Below are positions 26,203 to 36,349 of a stretch of 64,000 nucleotides of DNA, piece by piece. This DNA comes from Gelatiniphilus marinus. GTDB lineage: Bacteria > Bacteroidota > Bacteroidia > Flavobacteriales > Flavobacteriaceae. The stretch is taken from the NCBI RefSeq assembly GCF_042678305.1, contig NZ_JBHUDT010000003.1. One strand, given 5' to 3'. A program made the translations under genes and the position numbers. Position 1 is the first letter of the stretch. Each line of letters starts with the position of its first letter. The notes beneath the pieces were generated by a model. That model saw nothing but the letters and a program-made list of their open reading frames with translations. It was not told the DNA's origin and did not search any database.

Positions 26203-27894
26203 GTGCAAAAAACTACTTTTTTAATCCTTGTTATATATATAATTTTTTCTTCGGAAGGATTTTGCCAAAATTTAAGTTTAAGAATGCTTGGTAAAACCGA
26301 ACTTGAGACTAAAGTAATTGATTCTTTAAATTATTTGAAAACCCATAACGATTACACTTCTATTATCTTGGAAGTGGAGTCCATTCAAAACATCCTTTTT
26401 AAAATGGGGTACATTGAAAATAAACTGAAGGGCATAAACAAAAATAACGATTCGGTTTTCACGGCCAAATTCCATCTTAAAAAAAAATACAACAACATAT
26501 ATATATATTATAATAGTTCGGTTATTGATGCTTCTGTTTTAAAAATGGTTTCGGATAAGGTTTTTGATGATTATTTTGTCCTTCCGCTTAACGCCATAGA
26601 AAATAGTTTGGTTTTTATCAACCAGAAAGCTTCAGAACAAGGCAACCCGTTTTCAAAATTAAAATTAGCAAATATCCGAACGGATAAAACCAATTTAAAA
26701 GCTGACTTGATGATTGATTCAAAAGAACAAAAAAGAACTATTGACCATATTGTTATTAAAGGCTACGTGAAATTCCCGAAATCGTACCTTAAACATTATT
26801 TAAAAATTAAACCCGGGCAAACCTTCAACTTAAACCGTATTAAGCAAAAAACGGATATGCTCAACGATTTAAAGTTTGCAAATCAGATAAAAGCGCCAGA
26901 GGTTCTGTTTTCGAAAGATTCGACCACACTTTATATTTACGCTGAAAAGACAAAAAGCAATGCGTTTGATGGGTTTTTGGGATTTGGCACCAACGAAAAC
27001 AACAACAAATTGGAGTTTGACGGGTATTTAAATTTACAACTTACCAACAACTTGAACTTTGGCGAATCGTTTAGTTTGCTTTATAAGAGCGACGAAAACG
27101 ACCAAAAAACCTTTAGAACCGATTTAAGCCTGCCTTATTTGCTAAAATCTCCAATTGGGGTAGATTTAAGTTTACAGATTTTTAAAAAGGACTCTACGTT
27201 TACTACCGTAAACCAATCTGCTAAACTGCACTATCAAATAAACCCGAAACATAAAGTTTTTGTTGGCGTTAGGGCCACGACTTCCAATAATTTATTGTCT
27301 GCAAATAATTTTCAGAACATTACGGATTACGATTCTAATTTTTACACGCTTGCTTATCGATTTCTAAAACGGCAAAACACTAATTTATTATTCCCCATAA
27401 AAACAGACCTATATATTGAGACGGGATTTGGCCACAGAGAAGCAACAAATACCAAACAAAAGCAATCGCAATATACCATTGATGCATTTTCAATTTTTAA
27501 CCTTAACGGCAAAAACAGTTTTTATTTTAGGGTTAATGGCTCTAATTTAAAGTCCGACACGTTTTTTGAAAACGAACTATTCCGTTTTGGCGGGATAAAC
27601 TCGATTCGCGGTTTTGAGGAAAACAGCTTGCTTGCATCGCTTTTTGGCGTTTTAAATACAGAATACAGATACCAACTTAACAACGCCATATTTATTCACA
27701 GCATAACGGATTTGGCGTATTTTGAAAACAAACTGACAAATAACAAAGAAAAACTCCTGGGTTACGGCTTTGGCTTTGGCATTTTAACAAAAGCCGGCCT
27801 CTTTAAGTTTAATTATGCCAATGGCAAAACTGAAAATGAGACTTTTAAATTTTCAAATTCTAAAATACACCTGAGCTTAATAGCTGATTTTTAA
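26203..27894 (+). CDS. Omp85/BamA-like outer membrane protein
   Basis: A 563-residue protein starting at a GTG, followed at once by a hydrophobic signal peptide that ends near FSSEGFCQ. The N-terminal half is soluble and looks like POTRA-type repeats (for example IDHIVIKGYVKFPKSYLKHY near residue 180). The C-terminal half is a beta-barrel with alternating hydrophobic strands and ends in Phe. The Omp85 barrel hallmark FGGINSIRGFEENSLLAS is present near residue 465. It is shorter than BamA and is more like a TamA or surface-antigen paralogue; its cargo is unknown. The two SusC/D pairs follow, and a piece of this gene's 3' end is copied ahead of the second pair. Confidence 0.8.
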   Translation: MQKTTFLILVIYIIFSSEGFCQNLSLRMLGKTELETKVIDSLNYLKTHNDYTSIILEVESIQNILFKMGYIENKLKGINKNNDSVFTAKFHLKKKYNNIYIYYNSSVIDASVLKMVSDKVFDDYFVLPLNAIENSLVFINQKASEQGNPFSKLKLANIRTDKTNLKADLMIDSKEQKRTIDHIVIKGYVKFPKSYLKHYLKIKPGQTFNLNRIKQKTDMLNDLKFANQIKAPEVLFSKDSTTLYIYAEKTKSNAFDGFLGFGTNENNNKLEFDGYLNLQLTNNLNFGESFSLLYKSDENDQKTFRTDLSLPYLLKSPIGVDLSLQIFKKDSTFTTVNQSAKLHYQINPKHKVFVGVRATTSNNLLSANNFQNITDYDSNFYTLAYRFLKRQNTNLLFPIKTDLYIETGFGHREATNTKQKQSQYTIDAFSIFNLNGKNSFYFRVNGSNLKSDTFFENELFRFGGINSIRGFEENSLLASLFGVLNTEYRYQLNNAIFIHSITDLAYFENKLTNNKEKLLGYGFGFGILTKAGLFKFNYANGKTENETFKFSNSKIHLSLIADF

Positions 27895-27957
27895 CAAACC
27901 TTTATTCAATGATTTTTTTATTTTTTCCTGTAAAAATCAAATTTTCACAAATATTTA

Positions 27958-27988
27958 TTGTTTTATTAACTTTTTATTAAGATTTTTG
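27958..27988 (+). promoter_or_regulatory. Promoter of the first susC
   Basis: TTG, a 20-base spacer, then GATTTTTG (one mismatch to TAnnTTTG), about 30 bases before the ATG. The same arrangement and spacing are kept ahead of the second susC. Confidence 0.5.
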
Positions 27989-28017
27989 GCATTGACTAAT
28001 TCAAATAATTATTAAAA

Positions 28018-31000
28018 ATGAAAACAAAGTTTAGTGGAATTCTAACGCTGTTATTGGCGTTTATGGTGCAGTTAACTTTTGCGCAAGAAAAAACAATTAC
28101 TGGTGAGGTATTTGACTCTTCGGGGCTACCGCTTCCTGGTGCTACAATCCTTATTAAAGGCAGTACCACCGGAACATCAACTGATTTCGATGGAAAATAT
28201 TCAATTAAGGCTAACCAAGGATCAACCTTGGTGTTTAGTTTTATTGGATATGTTAAAAGAGAAGTGTTAGTAGGAACTTCAAACACAATAAATGTTACCA
28301 TGCAAGAAGATAGTGCTACACTTGACGAGGTAATAGTTGTTGCTTATGGTACGAGCACCAAAGAAGCCTTTACAGGTTCAGCAAGTGTTATTAATTCCGA
28401 ACAACTATTAACTAGAAACGTAACTTCACCAATTGCAGCTATTGAAGGTAGATCTACTGGTGTACAATTTACCTCTACAAATGGACAACCAGGGTCTTCT
28501 CCAAACATCGTAATTCGGGGTGTTGGTACTCTTAACGGTGATACCGACCCTTTGTTTATAGTTGATGGTATTCAATACGAAGGTGCTCTAAACACCATAA
28601 ATCAGGAAGATATCGAGTCTTTTACCATACTTAAGGATGCGGCCTCTACCTCCCTATATGGATCTAGGGCAGCTAATGGTGTAGTTATAATCACAACAAA
28701 AACTGGAACAAAAGGCGCGATCAAGGTAAATGCCTCTACTCAATCAGGTTTTGTATATAGAGGTATTCCAAATTACGATATGCTGTCTCCAGGTCAATAT
28801 TATGAAACCATGTGGGAAGCATTAAGAAACACGTCTGCTGCAGGAGGTGATCCAGCATTTGCTTCTGCTAATATTTACAATCAATTAGGCTATAATCCGT
28901 TTAATGTGCCTAATAACCAAATTGTTGGCGTTAATGGTAAATTAAATCCAAATGCTCAGGCAGTTTATCAGACATTAGATTGGTTTGATTTTATGGAACA
29001 AACTGGTTTAAGACAAAATTATAACGTGAATATATCTGGAGGTGGCGATAACCATAGAGTATTCTTTTCTGCTTCTTACCTAGACGAAGAAGGTTATGTT
29101 GTTACTTCCGATTTTAACCGTTTAACAACACGTTTAAACGCAGATTTTGATGTGAGTGAAAGCATTAAGATTGGTGGTAGTGCCAATATTACGCTAACAG
29201 AAGCCAGAGGACCTAGTTCTGCCGGTACTGGAAGCATTGTTAACCCTTTTGGTTTTGCTCAAGCAATAGGACCAATTTATCCTGTATATATTAACGATCA
29301 ACAAGGAAATCTTGTACGAGATGCTTTTGGAAGCCCAATATTTGACAATGGTGAAGGGTATCCTGAATATAACATTGGTACTAGACCTCGTAATCAAGGA
29401 CGCCACGCTCTACAAGAACTTCTTCTTAACAAAGAAAGCGATTTAGACAATACCTATGGATTTAGATTCTACACCGATGTAAAAATTTTAGAAGGCCTTA
29501 ATGTAAGAGTGACTTATGGAAGAGATATTAATGAAGGTCTAGAAAAAGAGTATGAGAATGCTATAATTGGCGACGCTCAACCTGATGGCAGATTTAGCGA
29601 AACCCGATTTAGAAGACAGGTTGAAAACTTCAACCAAATATTGACTTACAATAATAGCTTTGGCAATCATAACTTAGACCTTACATTAGGGCATGAAAGT
29701 TTTGATAGAAATTACTCAGATTTCGACGCTTTAGGCACCATCGAGACTGTACCTGGCCTAGAAGTATTTGACAATTTCTCTAACCCAGTTTCTCTAGGCG
29801 GTGTAATAACAGATAAACGTATAGAAAGTTATTTCTCTAGATTAAATTATAATTTCAATAGCAAATATTACTTAAGCGCATCCGTTAGACGAGACGGCAC
29901 GTCTGTATTTAGTTCAGATTCCAGGTGGGGTACATTTTACTCTGTTGGTGCTTCTTGGAATATACATAACGAGAATTTTATGGAAAATGTATCCTTCATA
30001 GACCGTTTAAAACTAAGAGGTTCTTGGGGTGAAGTTGGAAATGATGATTTAGGAGATTTCTATCTATACCAAGCAAGGTTTGGAATAAATTCAAACGCAA
30101 CTGCTCCAGCATATGTTTTGTCGGACCTAGGCAATGACCTATTAGTTTGGGAGACCATTGAAAATTTTGATGTAGCTTTGGAATTTGGCTTATTTAACAA
30201 TTTATTTGAAGGCTCAATAGAATATTACAAAAGAAACTCAACAGACCTATTGTATGATTTGCCAATAGCTCCTAGTGTCGGTATCAATGTTCAACCAAAT
30301 AACATAGGTGACATGTTTAATTCAGGATGGGAGTTTAGTTTAACAACACATGCTGTAAATAAAAATGATTTTAAATGGGATATTATATTGCAGGCTTCCA
30401 CGCTTAATAATGAAATCACTTTCATCCCTGAGCCATTTATAAATGGTTCAAAGCGTTGGGCAGAAGGTCGTTCTCGTTTTGATTTCTTTTTGTACAAAAC
30501 CGCCGGTGTTGATCCCGACACGGGTGACCAACTATACTTTGTTTACGAAAATGATGACAACGGAGAAAGTGTACCTGTTTTAGATACTAATGGAAACCAT
30601 GAAACAACTAATGACTGGGGGGATACTCAACGTGCTTATACAGGAGACTCCTCTATACCGGACCTACTAGGTTCTGTAGCAAACAGTATTAGCTACAAAG
30701 GCTTTTCTTTAGACTTTTTAATTACTTATGGTATTGGAGGTACTATTTTGGATAATGGGTATGCCGGTATGATGGTAAGTAGCAGTTATGGTCGTTCCCA
30801 ACACCCAGATATCCTAAATGCTTGGAGACAACCAGGAGATATTACAAGTGTACCAAGACTTGAAATAGGAGATCAAACTTTAGTTCAAACGCAATCTGAT
30901 AGATTCTTAACAGATGCTTCATTTTGGTCAATAAGAAACGTTAGCCTTGGTTATTCATTTGATAAAAATGTTACCGATTTACTTGGTGTTGATAACTTAA

Positions 31001-31143
31001 GAGTTTCGTTAACTGGAGAGAATTTATATTTAAAAAGCAAAAGAAAAGGGCTTGATCCACAATATAACTTAGCTGGCACACCAGCAGGTAATGATTTTAA
31101 CCCGGCCAAAATCTTTTCTTTTGGTCTTAATGTTGGATTTTAA
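28018..31143 (+). CDS. SusC/RagA TonB-dependent transporter
   Basis: A 1041-residue outer-membrane importer. A signal peptide ends near QLTFAQ. A carboxypeptidase-regulatory-like domain (about 24-105, TGEVFDSSGLPLPGAT) is followed by a plug domain with PLFIVDGIQYEG and the SusC hallmark TSLYGSRAANGVVIITTK near residue 220. The remainder is a 22-strand barrel ending in Phe. It imports a ligand bound by the SusD partner encoded 10 bases downstream, powered by TonB. The substrate is unknown because no enzyme genes are linked. Confidence 0.93.
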   Translation: MKTKFSGILTLLLAFMVQLTFAQEKTITGEVFDSSGLPLPGATILIKGSTTGTSTDFDGKYSIKANQGSTLVFSFIGYVKREVLVGTSNTINVTMQEDSATLDEVIVVAYGTSTKEAFTGSASVINSEQLLTRNVTSPIAAIEGRSTGVQFTSTNGQPGSSPNIVIRGVGTLNGDTDPLFIVDGIQYEGALNTINQEDIESFTILKDAASTSLYGSRAANGVVIITTKTGTKGAIKVNASTQSGFVYRGIPNYDMLSPGQYYETMWEALRNTSAAGGDPAFASANIYNQLGYNPFNVPNNQIVGVNGKLNPNAQAVYQTLDWFDFMEQTGLRQNYNVNISGGGDNHRVFFSASYLDEEGYVVTSDFNRLTTRLNADFDVSESIKIGGSANITLTEARGPSSAGTGSIVNPFGFAQAIGPIYPVYINDQQGNLVRDAFGSPIFDNGEGYPEYNIGTRPRNQGRHALQELLLNKESDLDNTYGFRFYTDVKILEGLNVRVTYGRDINEGLEKEYENAIIGDAQPDGRFSETRFRRQVENFNQILTYNNSFGNHNLDLTLGHESFDRNYSDFDALGTIETVPGLEVFDNFSNPVSLGGVITDKRIESYFSRLNYNFNSKYYLSASVRRDGTSVFSSDSRWGTFYSVGASWNIHNENFMENVSFIDRLKLRGSWGEVGNDDLGDFYLYQARFGINSNATAPAYVLSDLGNDLLVWETIENFDVALEFGLFNNLFEGSIEYYKRNSTDLLYDLPIAPSVGINVQPNNIGDMFNSGWEFSLTTHAVNKNDFKWDIILQASTLNNEITFIPEPFINGSKRWAEGRSRFDFFLYKTAGVDPDTGDQLYFVYENDDNGESVPVLDTNGNHETTNDWGDTQRAYTGDSSIPDLLGSVANSISYKGFSLDFLITYGIGGTILDNGYAGMMVSSSYGRSQHPDILNAWRQPGDITSVPRLEIGDQTLVQTQSDRFLTDASFWSIRNVSLGYSFDKNVTDLLGVDNLRVSLTGENLYLKSKRKGLDPQYNLAGTPAGNDFNPAKIFSFGLNVGF

Positions 31144-31153
31144 AAAAAAAATT

Positions 31154-32794
31154 ATGTTAAATAAAATAAAAACTTTGTCACTAGCACTAGTCATTTTTGC
31201 TATGACATCTTGTCAAGAAGATTTTTTAGAAACAGTTCCCACAGACTCCGTTACGCCGGCTGTAGCTTTAACAGACGAAGCTAGCATGCAAAATGTTCTT
31301 AATGGAATTCACCGTGGGTTATATTCTCAATCGCAAACTGTTTTACCAGGTGGAGACACAGCAAGAGCTGGTGACCATTTTTGGGTTCCTATGGGCGATA
31401 ATATCTCTGGTGGTTTAATCCACTCAGCAGATGCTAATAATTTAGGTTGGAGAAATACCATGCAATGGAATGACCATACACTAGAAACCTCATTAACAAA
31501 CGAGATATTATGGTATCATAGATATAATATTATCCTTCATGCTAATTTGATCATAGATAGAATAAATCAAGGTGATTTGACAGAAACACCTGCTTTACGT
31601 GCTATTAAAGGGCAAGCTCTCACTTACAGAGCTTTTGCATTACTTTCATTGGTTCAACACTACAGCAAAGGGTACTTAATAGGTAACCCTTCTACAGATC
31701 CGGGTGTACCAGTGATTTTAGAACCTCAAACAACTGGCCCAAGAGGTACGGTTCAACAAGTATATGACCAGATAGGTGTAGATTTAAATGCAGCTATCGC
31801 TGCTTTCCAAAATGCAGCATCTAGGCCAAATGGCGGCCCTGAGACCAAATCTCAATTAAACATCAATGTTGCCCAAGGCCTTAAAGCACGTTGGGCATTA
31901 TCCATGGGCGATTGGCAAACAGCAGCAACTGCGGCTGTTGCTGCACGTCAAGGTTTCCCAATTATGAGTGAAGCCGATTGGAAATCTGGATTTAATACTA
32001 ACGATTTGCCTGAGGTAATCTGGGGAAGCAATGTCATTTCTACAGAAACCACATTCTTCCGTTCATACTTTTATCTAGCTAGCAACACATTTAATGGTAG
32101 CCAAATAAGAAATAATACAAAAATTGCTGATAAACGTTTGGTTGATGCTATACCTGATACTGACTACAGAAAAGATGTTTTTTTACCAGACGCCCCTAAT
32201 TCAAACTCTTCGGCGGCGAATGGACAAGGTGGCTGGTCTAATAACACAAACCCATTATACACTACTGAAGCTGAATTTGATGCAGCTATAGCTAGCATTA
32301 AGGCTGAGTATGGCTTGGTCTCTGGCCATAATACACATCCTTACATGCATCTAAAACTTAGACAGAAAAACCCCGGAACCATAGACCCTGATGATATTAT
32401 TTATATGCGTTCTTCTGAAATGTATTTAATCGAAGCCGAAGCTAAAGCTATGATGAATGATGTCTCTGGTGCTCAATCTGCTTTACAAGCATTGGGTGGT
32501 GCTCGCGATACCGCTTTTGATGCTACTGCTTTTGGTACACAAACAGCATTAATAGATCAAATTAAGTTTCAACGAAAAGTTGAATTATGGGGAGAAGGAT
32601 TTGGATATACCGATAAAATACGTTGGGATGAAGGCATAGACCATGGAGCAAATGGCGGTTCTGGTGCCGCCGCAGTACTTTATCAAGATGCCTTTGTTGT
32701 TGAAAAGCCATCTATTAATGACGATTGGATTTTTAAAATTCCTCAAGCTGAAATTAATGCAAATCCAAACATCACACCATCAGATCAAAATTAG
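31154..32794 (+). CDS. SusD/RagB outer-membrane lipoprotein
   Basis: A 546-residue ligand-binding lipoprotein that caps the SusC barrel. The ATG at 31154 gives a signal peptide with lipobox FAMTSC; the longer frame that starts inside susC lacks a signal at its end and is rejected. SusD features include TPR-type helices with GQALTYRAFALLSLVQHY near residue 155 and the C-terminal region SSEMYLIEAEAKAMM. It is transcribed with the susC just upstream and followed by a strong terminator. Confidence 0.92.
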   Translation: MLNKIKTLSLALVIFAMTSCQEDFLETVPTDSVTPAVALTDEASMQNVLNGIHRGLYSQSQTVLPGGDTARAGDHFWVPMGDNISGGLIHSADANNLGWRNTMQWNDHTLETSLTNEILWYHRYNIILHANLIIDRINQGDLTETPALRAIKGQALTYRAFALLSLVQHYSKGYLIGNPSTDPGVPVILEPQTTGPRGTVQQVYDQIGVDLNAAIAAFQNAASRPNGGPETKSQLNINVAQGLKARWALSMGDWQTAATAAVAARQGFPIMSEADWKSGFNTNDLPEVIWGSNVISTETTFFRSYFYLASNTFNGSQIRNNTKIADKRLVDAIPDTDYRKDVFLPDAPNSNSSAANGQGGWSNNTNPLYTTEAEFDAAIASIKAEYGLVSGHNTHPYMHLKLRQKNPGTIDPDDIIYMRSSEMYLIEAEAKAMMNDVSGAQSALQALGGARDTAFDATAFGTQTALIDQIKFQRKVELWGEGFGYTDKIRWDEGIDHGANGGSGAAAVLYQDAFVVEKPSINDDWIFKIPQAEINANPNITPSDQN

Positions 32795-32827
32795 ATATAG
32801 AACTAAATTTTTGTAAACTATATTCTA

Positions 32828-32865
32828 AGAGGCTATCTAAAAAAGATAGCCTCTTTCTTTTTTAT
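32828..32865 (+). terminator. Terminator after first susD
   Basis: AGAGGCTATCT and AGATAGCCTCT form a perfect 11-bp stem with a five-A loop followed by TTCTTTTTT. It ends the first susCD operon. Confidence 0.85.
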
Positions 32866-32890
32866 ACCGGCCACTTTAAATTTAATTAGT

Positions 32891-32968
32891 CCAATGTCAA
32901 AACTGAAAAATCTGACTTTTATATTTTCAAATTCTAAAATACACCTGAGCTTAATAGCTGATTTATAA
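32891..32968 (+). pseudogene. Copied 3' tail of the Omp85 gene
   Basis: This stretch nearly repeats 27818-27894, the last 25 codons of the Omp85-like gene, including the run CACCTGAGCTTAATAGCTGA that is identical in both. Small insertions and substitutions break the frame. It sits at about the same distance before the second susC (about 120 bases) as the original before the first, so it marks a tandem duplication. Confidence 0.85.
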
Positions 32969-33030
32969 ACGGTTTAAATTATCATTTTCACATATTTATG
33001 CGTTAAAAATTAAATTTTAACCATTAATAA

Positions 33031-33061
33031 TTGTTTTATTAACATTTTATTATGATTTTTG
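33031..33061 (+). promoter_or_regulatory. Promoter of the second susC
   Basis: TTG, a 20-base spacer and GATTTTTG, the same elements and spacing as in front of the first susC, with near-identical flanking sequence up to the ATG. Confidence 0.5.
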
Positions 33062-33089
33062 GTACTGACTAATTCAAATAAATCATAAA

Positions 33090-36000
33090 ATGAAAACAAA
33101 GTTTAGTGGAATTCTAACGCTATTACTAGCGTTAGTTGTGCAACTCTCGTTTGCACAGGAAAAAACTATTTCAGGAACAGTATCCGATAAATCGGGCTTA
33201 CCCTTACCAGGGACAACTGTCTTAGTAAAAGGTACAACACTAGGTACATCAACAGATTTTGATGGCAACTACTCAATTCAAGCTAATTCTGGAGCAACTC
33301 TAGTTTTTAGTTTTGTTGGGTACAAAGCCAAAGAAGTTACTGTAGGCGCATCAAATGTTATAAATGTAACTCTAGAGGAAGATGCCGAATCTCTAGAAGA
33401 GGTTGTTATTACCGGTAGTGCTTCTGGAAAATCTATTAAAGAACTAAGTTTTGCTTTAGGCCAAGTAAACAACGAGCTTCTGGATAACGTTCCCGCAGCA
33501 TCAGCTGGTCAAGCACTTCAAGGTAAAATTTCGGGGCTTTCTGTTTCTCCTTCTGGAGGACAACCAGGTAGTGATGTTAACATCCAATTAAGAACAGCAA
33601 ATTCTATAGCAACTGGCCAAAACCCGTTAATTATTTTAGATGGAGTAATCCTAGAAGGCGGACTAGCAGATATTAACACAGAAGATATTGACCGTATTGA
33701 AGTGGCTAAAGGTGCAGCTGGTGCTTCCTTATATGGATCTAGAGCAGCAAATGGTGTGATCCAAATATTTTCTAAACGCGGTAAATATAGCGATAAAGTT
33801 AATGTTCGGCGGCATTTAGCCCTATCGGGCACATACCGCCGAACGTCCCGCGCAGCTGCGCTGCCTGCACTACGGCGTGAAAACGCCGCAGAACAGGCAG
33901 CTATACGCCATTTTGCAAAGTGAAAACGTTTCACTACTTTTCACTTTGCAAAACAGCGCATAGCTGCGCGGGACGTTACCTATAGATCTGAAGTTGGTTG
34001 GAGAAATGTGAATGCTAAATACGACTTAGCCACAACACATAAATTCTTAATGCTTCCTGATGGTTCTAACTTTGATTTATCGACAGGTTCAAGACAACTT
34101 GACCCTGACGGGTTTGCTGATAATCCATACCCAACAAGTAACACCTTATTTGATAACCAAGATAGAGTCTTTAGAACTGGTCAATTCAATTCGCATTTCG
34201 CCTCTGTTAATGGAGGAACAGAAAATACCAGATACCTATTCTCTTATTCAAGACTTTCTGATGAAGGAATTTTTAAAGAGGTTGATGATTATAGAAGAGA
34301 CAACTTCAGGTTAAACTTAGATACTAAAATATCTGAAAAACTAAACCTTAAAACGTCGCTTTTTTATGGCAATTCAAGAAGAGATGCCGCAATTAACTCA
34401 GGTTCCACAGCCAATGTCCTTTTCTCTGCATTAATGACAGAGCCAATACATGACATGTTAGCCCCTAATGAAGAAGATGGCTCGCCTTACAATTATGATT
34501 TTGACACTATTGATGGCAATAACAGAAACCCACTTTATAGTTTGGCTAATAATGACAGAGAAGAAAGAAGAAATAGAGTCTTGGGCAATGTGGCTCTAGA
34601 TTATAAAGTTATGCCATGGCTAACTTTAAACGGCTCATATTCCTATGACTATGAAAATAACACCTTTGAAAACTATATACCAAAAGGTTTTTTATCTGAC
34701 AATCCTGATGGACAAGCTAAAGACATAGGATTTATTCAAAGATCCAATTTCAACGGGCGTGCCCAAAATATAAGGTTTAATGCATTATTCTCTGAAACTT
34801 TTGGTGTTGATGACGCTTTTAATTTTAACTTCAGATTAAGTTACTTAAATGAAAGATATAAAAGTGCTTTTAACAATGCAGAAGGCTACAATTTAGCAGT
34901 AGGCGGTATTCGTTCGTTAGACAACATAAAAGATAGACCTGCACTCGCTTCTGAATCTCAAACTATAATATCCGATAGTTATTTTGCAATTGCAGATTTT
35001 GATTACAAAGGGAAATATATTTTTAGTGGAGTTGTAAGACGAGAAGGATCTTCTTTATTTGGTCCAGACACCAGATGGGCTAATTATTTTAGAGCTAGTT
35101 TAGCTTACAGATTAACAGAAGATCTTGAAATCCCTGGTGTTCAAGAACTTAAACTAAGAGCGTCTTACGGTACAGCTGGTATTAGGCCATCCTACGAAAT
35201 GCGTTTTGAAACATTCACATTAAGAAACGGTGCAGCTACCAAATCCACTATAGGCAATAATGAATTAAAACCTGCAAAAACAGGCGAGTTGGAATTAGGT
35301 CTTAATATAGATTTCTTAGATCGTTTCAGTTTTGAATTTAACTATGTTAAAGCAGTAACAGACGATCAAATTCTTAGAGTTCCATTATCGGCCGCTACAG
35401 GATTTGGTGCTCAGTGGAGAAATGCTGGAGAAATAGAAGGTACAACTCTTGAAGCTTCTTTAAACTATGATATTATTAAAAATGAGAACTTTTCTTGGAA
35501 TATGGGAATCGTTTGGGACAAGTCTGAACAAAAAATCACACGTCTAGATGTGCCATCTTACCTCACGGGACCAGGAACGCAGAACACCACGTTCTTTAGA
35601 GTAGAAGAAGGTCAAAACTTTGGTATTATGTATGGTTCAGATTTTATTAGATCTTTATCAGATTTACCTTCGGGCCTAGACCCTAATAATTACCTTGTAA
35701 ATGGAGAAGGCTATGTGGTAGATGCGGCAACCGGCTCTACCCCAGTAGCAAGAGTTGATGATGAAGGTAATGCATTTTTCGTAATTGGTGATATTACTCC
35801 AGATTTTAGAGCAGCCATAAATACAACTTTAAAATATAAAAATTTCTCATTTTATACTCTGTTTGATTGGAAACAAGGCGGTGATATTTATAATAGAACC
35901 AATCAATGGTTATATCGTGATACAAGACATGCAGTTTCTGCAAATTCTCAAGTTCCAGCTAGTTTCTATGCAGGGCTTTATAATACCGGTAATCCAAGTT

Positions 36001-36338
36001 CTGGATTTGTAGAAGATGGTTCGTTTGTAAAACTAAGAGAACTTTCTCTTTATTACACGCTTGATGGTGAAAATATGGGTAACATCGGTAACTTTATAGA
36101 AAGTATGAGAATAGGATTCATAGGAAGAAACCTTATTACTTGGTCCGATTATACTGGTTTCGATCCTGAAATCACAAATCAAGCTGAAGCAAGTCGATCA
36201 GACTTAACAAGTAGAGATACTAATGGTCTTGGTAACGATGTAAATACACCAGGTGGTGACCCCAACGTATTTAAGGTAGATAACTTCCCTTATCCTACTA
36301 CCAAATCGTATAGCTTTTCTGTACAATTAAACTTTTAA
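33090..36338 (+). pseudogene. SusC/RagA transporter gene split by an insertion
   Basis: The first 239 codons encode a signal peptide, a regulatory-like domain almost identical to that of the first SusC (MKTKFSGILTLLLA), and the plug with SLYGSRAANGVIQIFSKRG. At 33807-33977 a 171-base structured insert interrupts the gene. The same frame then resumes with TYRSEVGWRNVN and runs to a barrel end in Phe at 36338. Removing the insert restores a 1025-residue SusC. The insert is a multiple of three and contributes one in-frame stop, TGA at 33921-33923. As it stands a 277-residue plug-only fragment is predicted, and the rest lacks a signal peptide. The intact partner susD follows 11 bases later. Confidence 0.9.
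33807..33977 (+). mobile_element. 171-bp cassette-like structured insertion in susC
   Basis: GC-rich DNA set in AT-rich coding sequence, with GTT at both junctions (33804-33806 and 33975-33977). It contains nested perfect inverted repeats: GTTCGGCGG/CCGCCGAAC (33804-33812, 33836-33844), AACGTCCCGCGCAGCT/AGCTGCGCGGGACGTT (33842-33857, 33962-33977), CTGCCTG/CAGGCAG, CGGCGT/ACGCCG, and TTTTGCAAAGTGAAAA/TTTTCACTTTGCAAAA (33911-33926, 33938-33953). It has no terminal inverted repeats. If its ends are joined, 33836-33857 pairs without mismatch with 33962-33977 plus 33807-33812, a 22-bp arm with GCCGAAC and GTTCGGC at the position of integron attC core sites. No integrase or transposase is encoded. 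Confidence 0.75.
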
Positions 36339-36349
36339 AAAAAAACAAA

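Noticed and set aside
31091..31153. SusD start inside the end of the first susC
   Set aside because: It would place charged residues ahead of the lipoprotein signal; the ATG at 31154 gives a standard lipobox.
33921..33923. Selenocysteine readthrough of the in-frame TGA
   Set aside because: SusC proteins have no conserved Cys/Sec here and the TGA belongs to the inserted element; the nearby hairpin is explained by the element itself.
33518..33934. A 138-codon minus-strand frame over the susC insertion
   Set aside because: It runs through palindromic DNA and antisense susC; length comes from the GC-rich repeats and the product matches nothing known.
34008..36338. Downstream half of the second susC as an independent gene from a GTG
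   Set aside because: It lacks signal peptide, plug start and any leader; it continues the susC frame exactly once the insert is removed.
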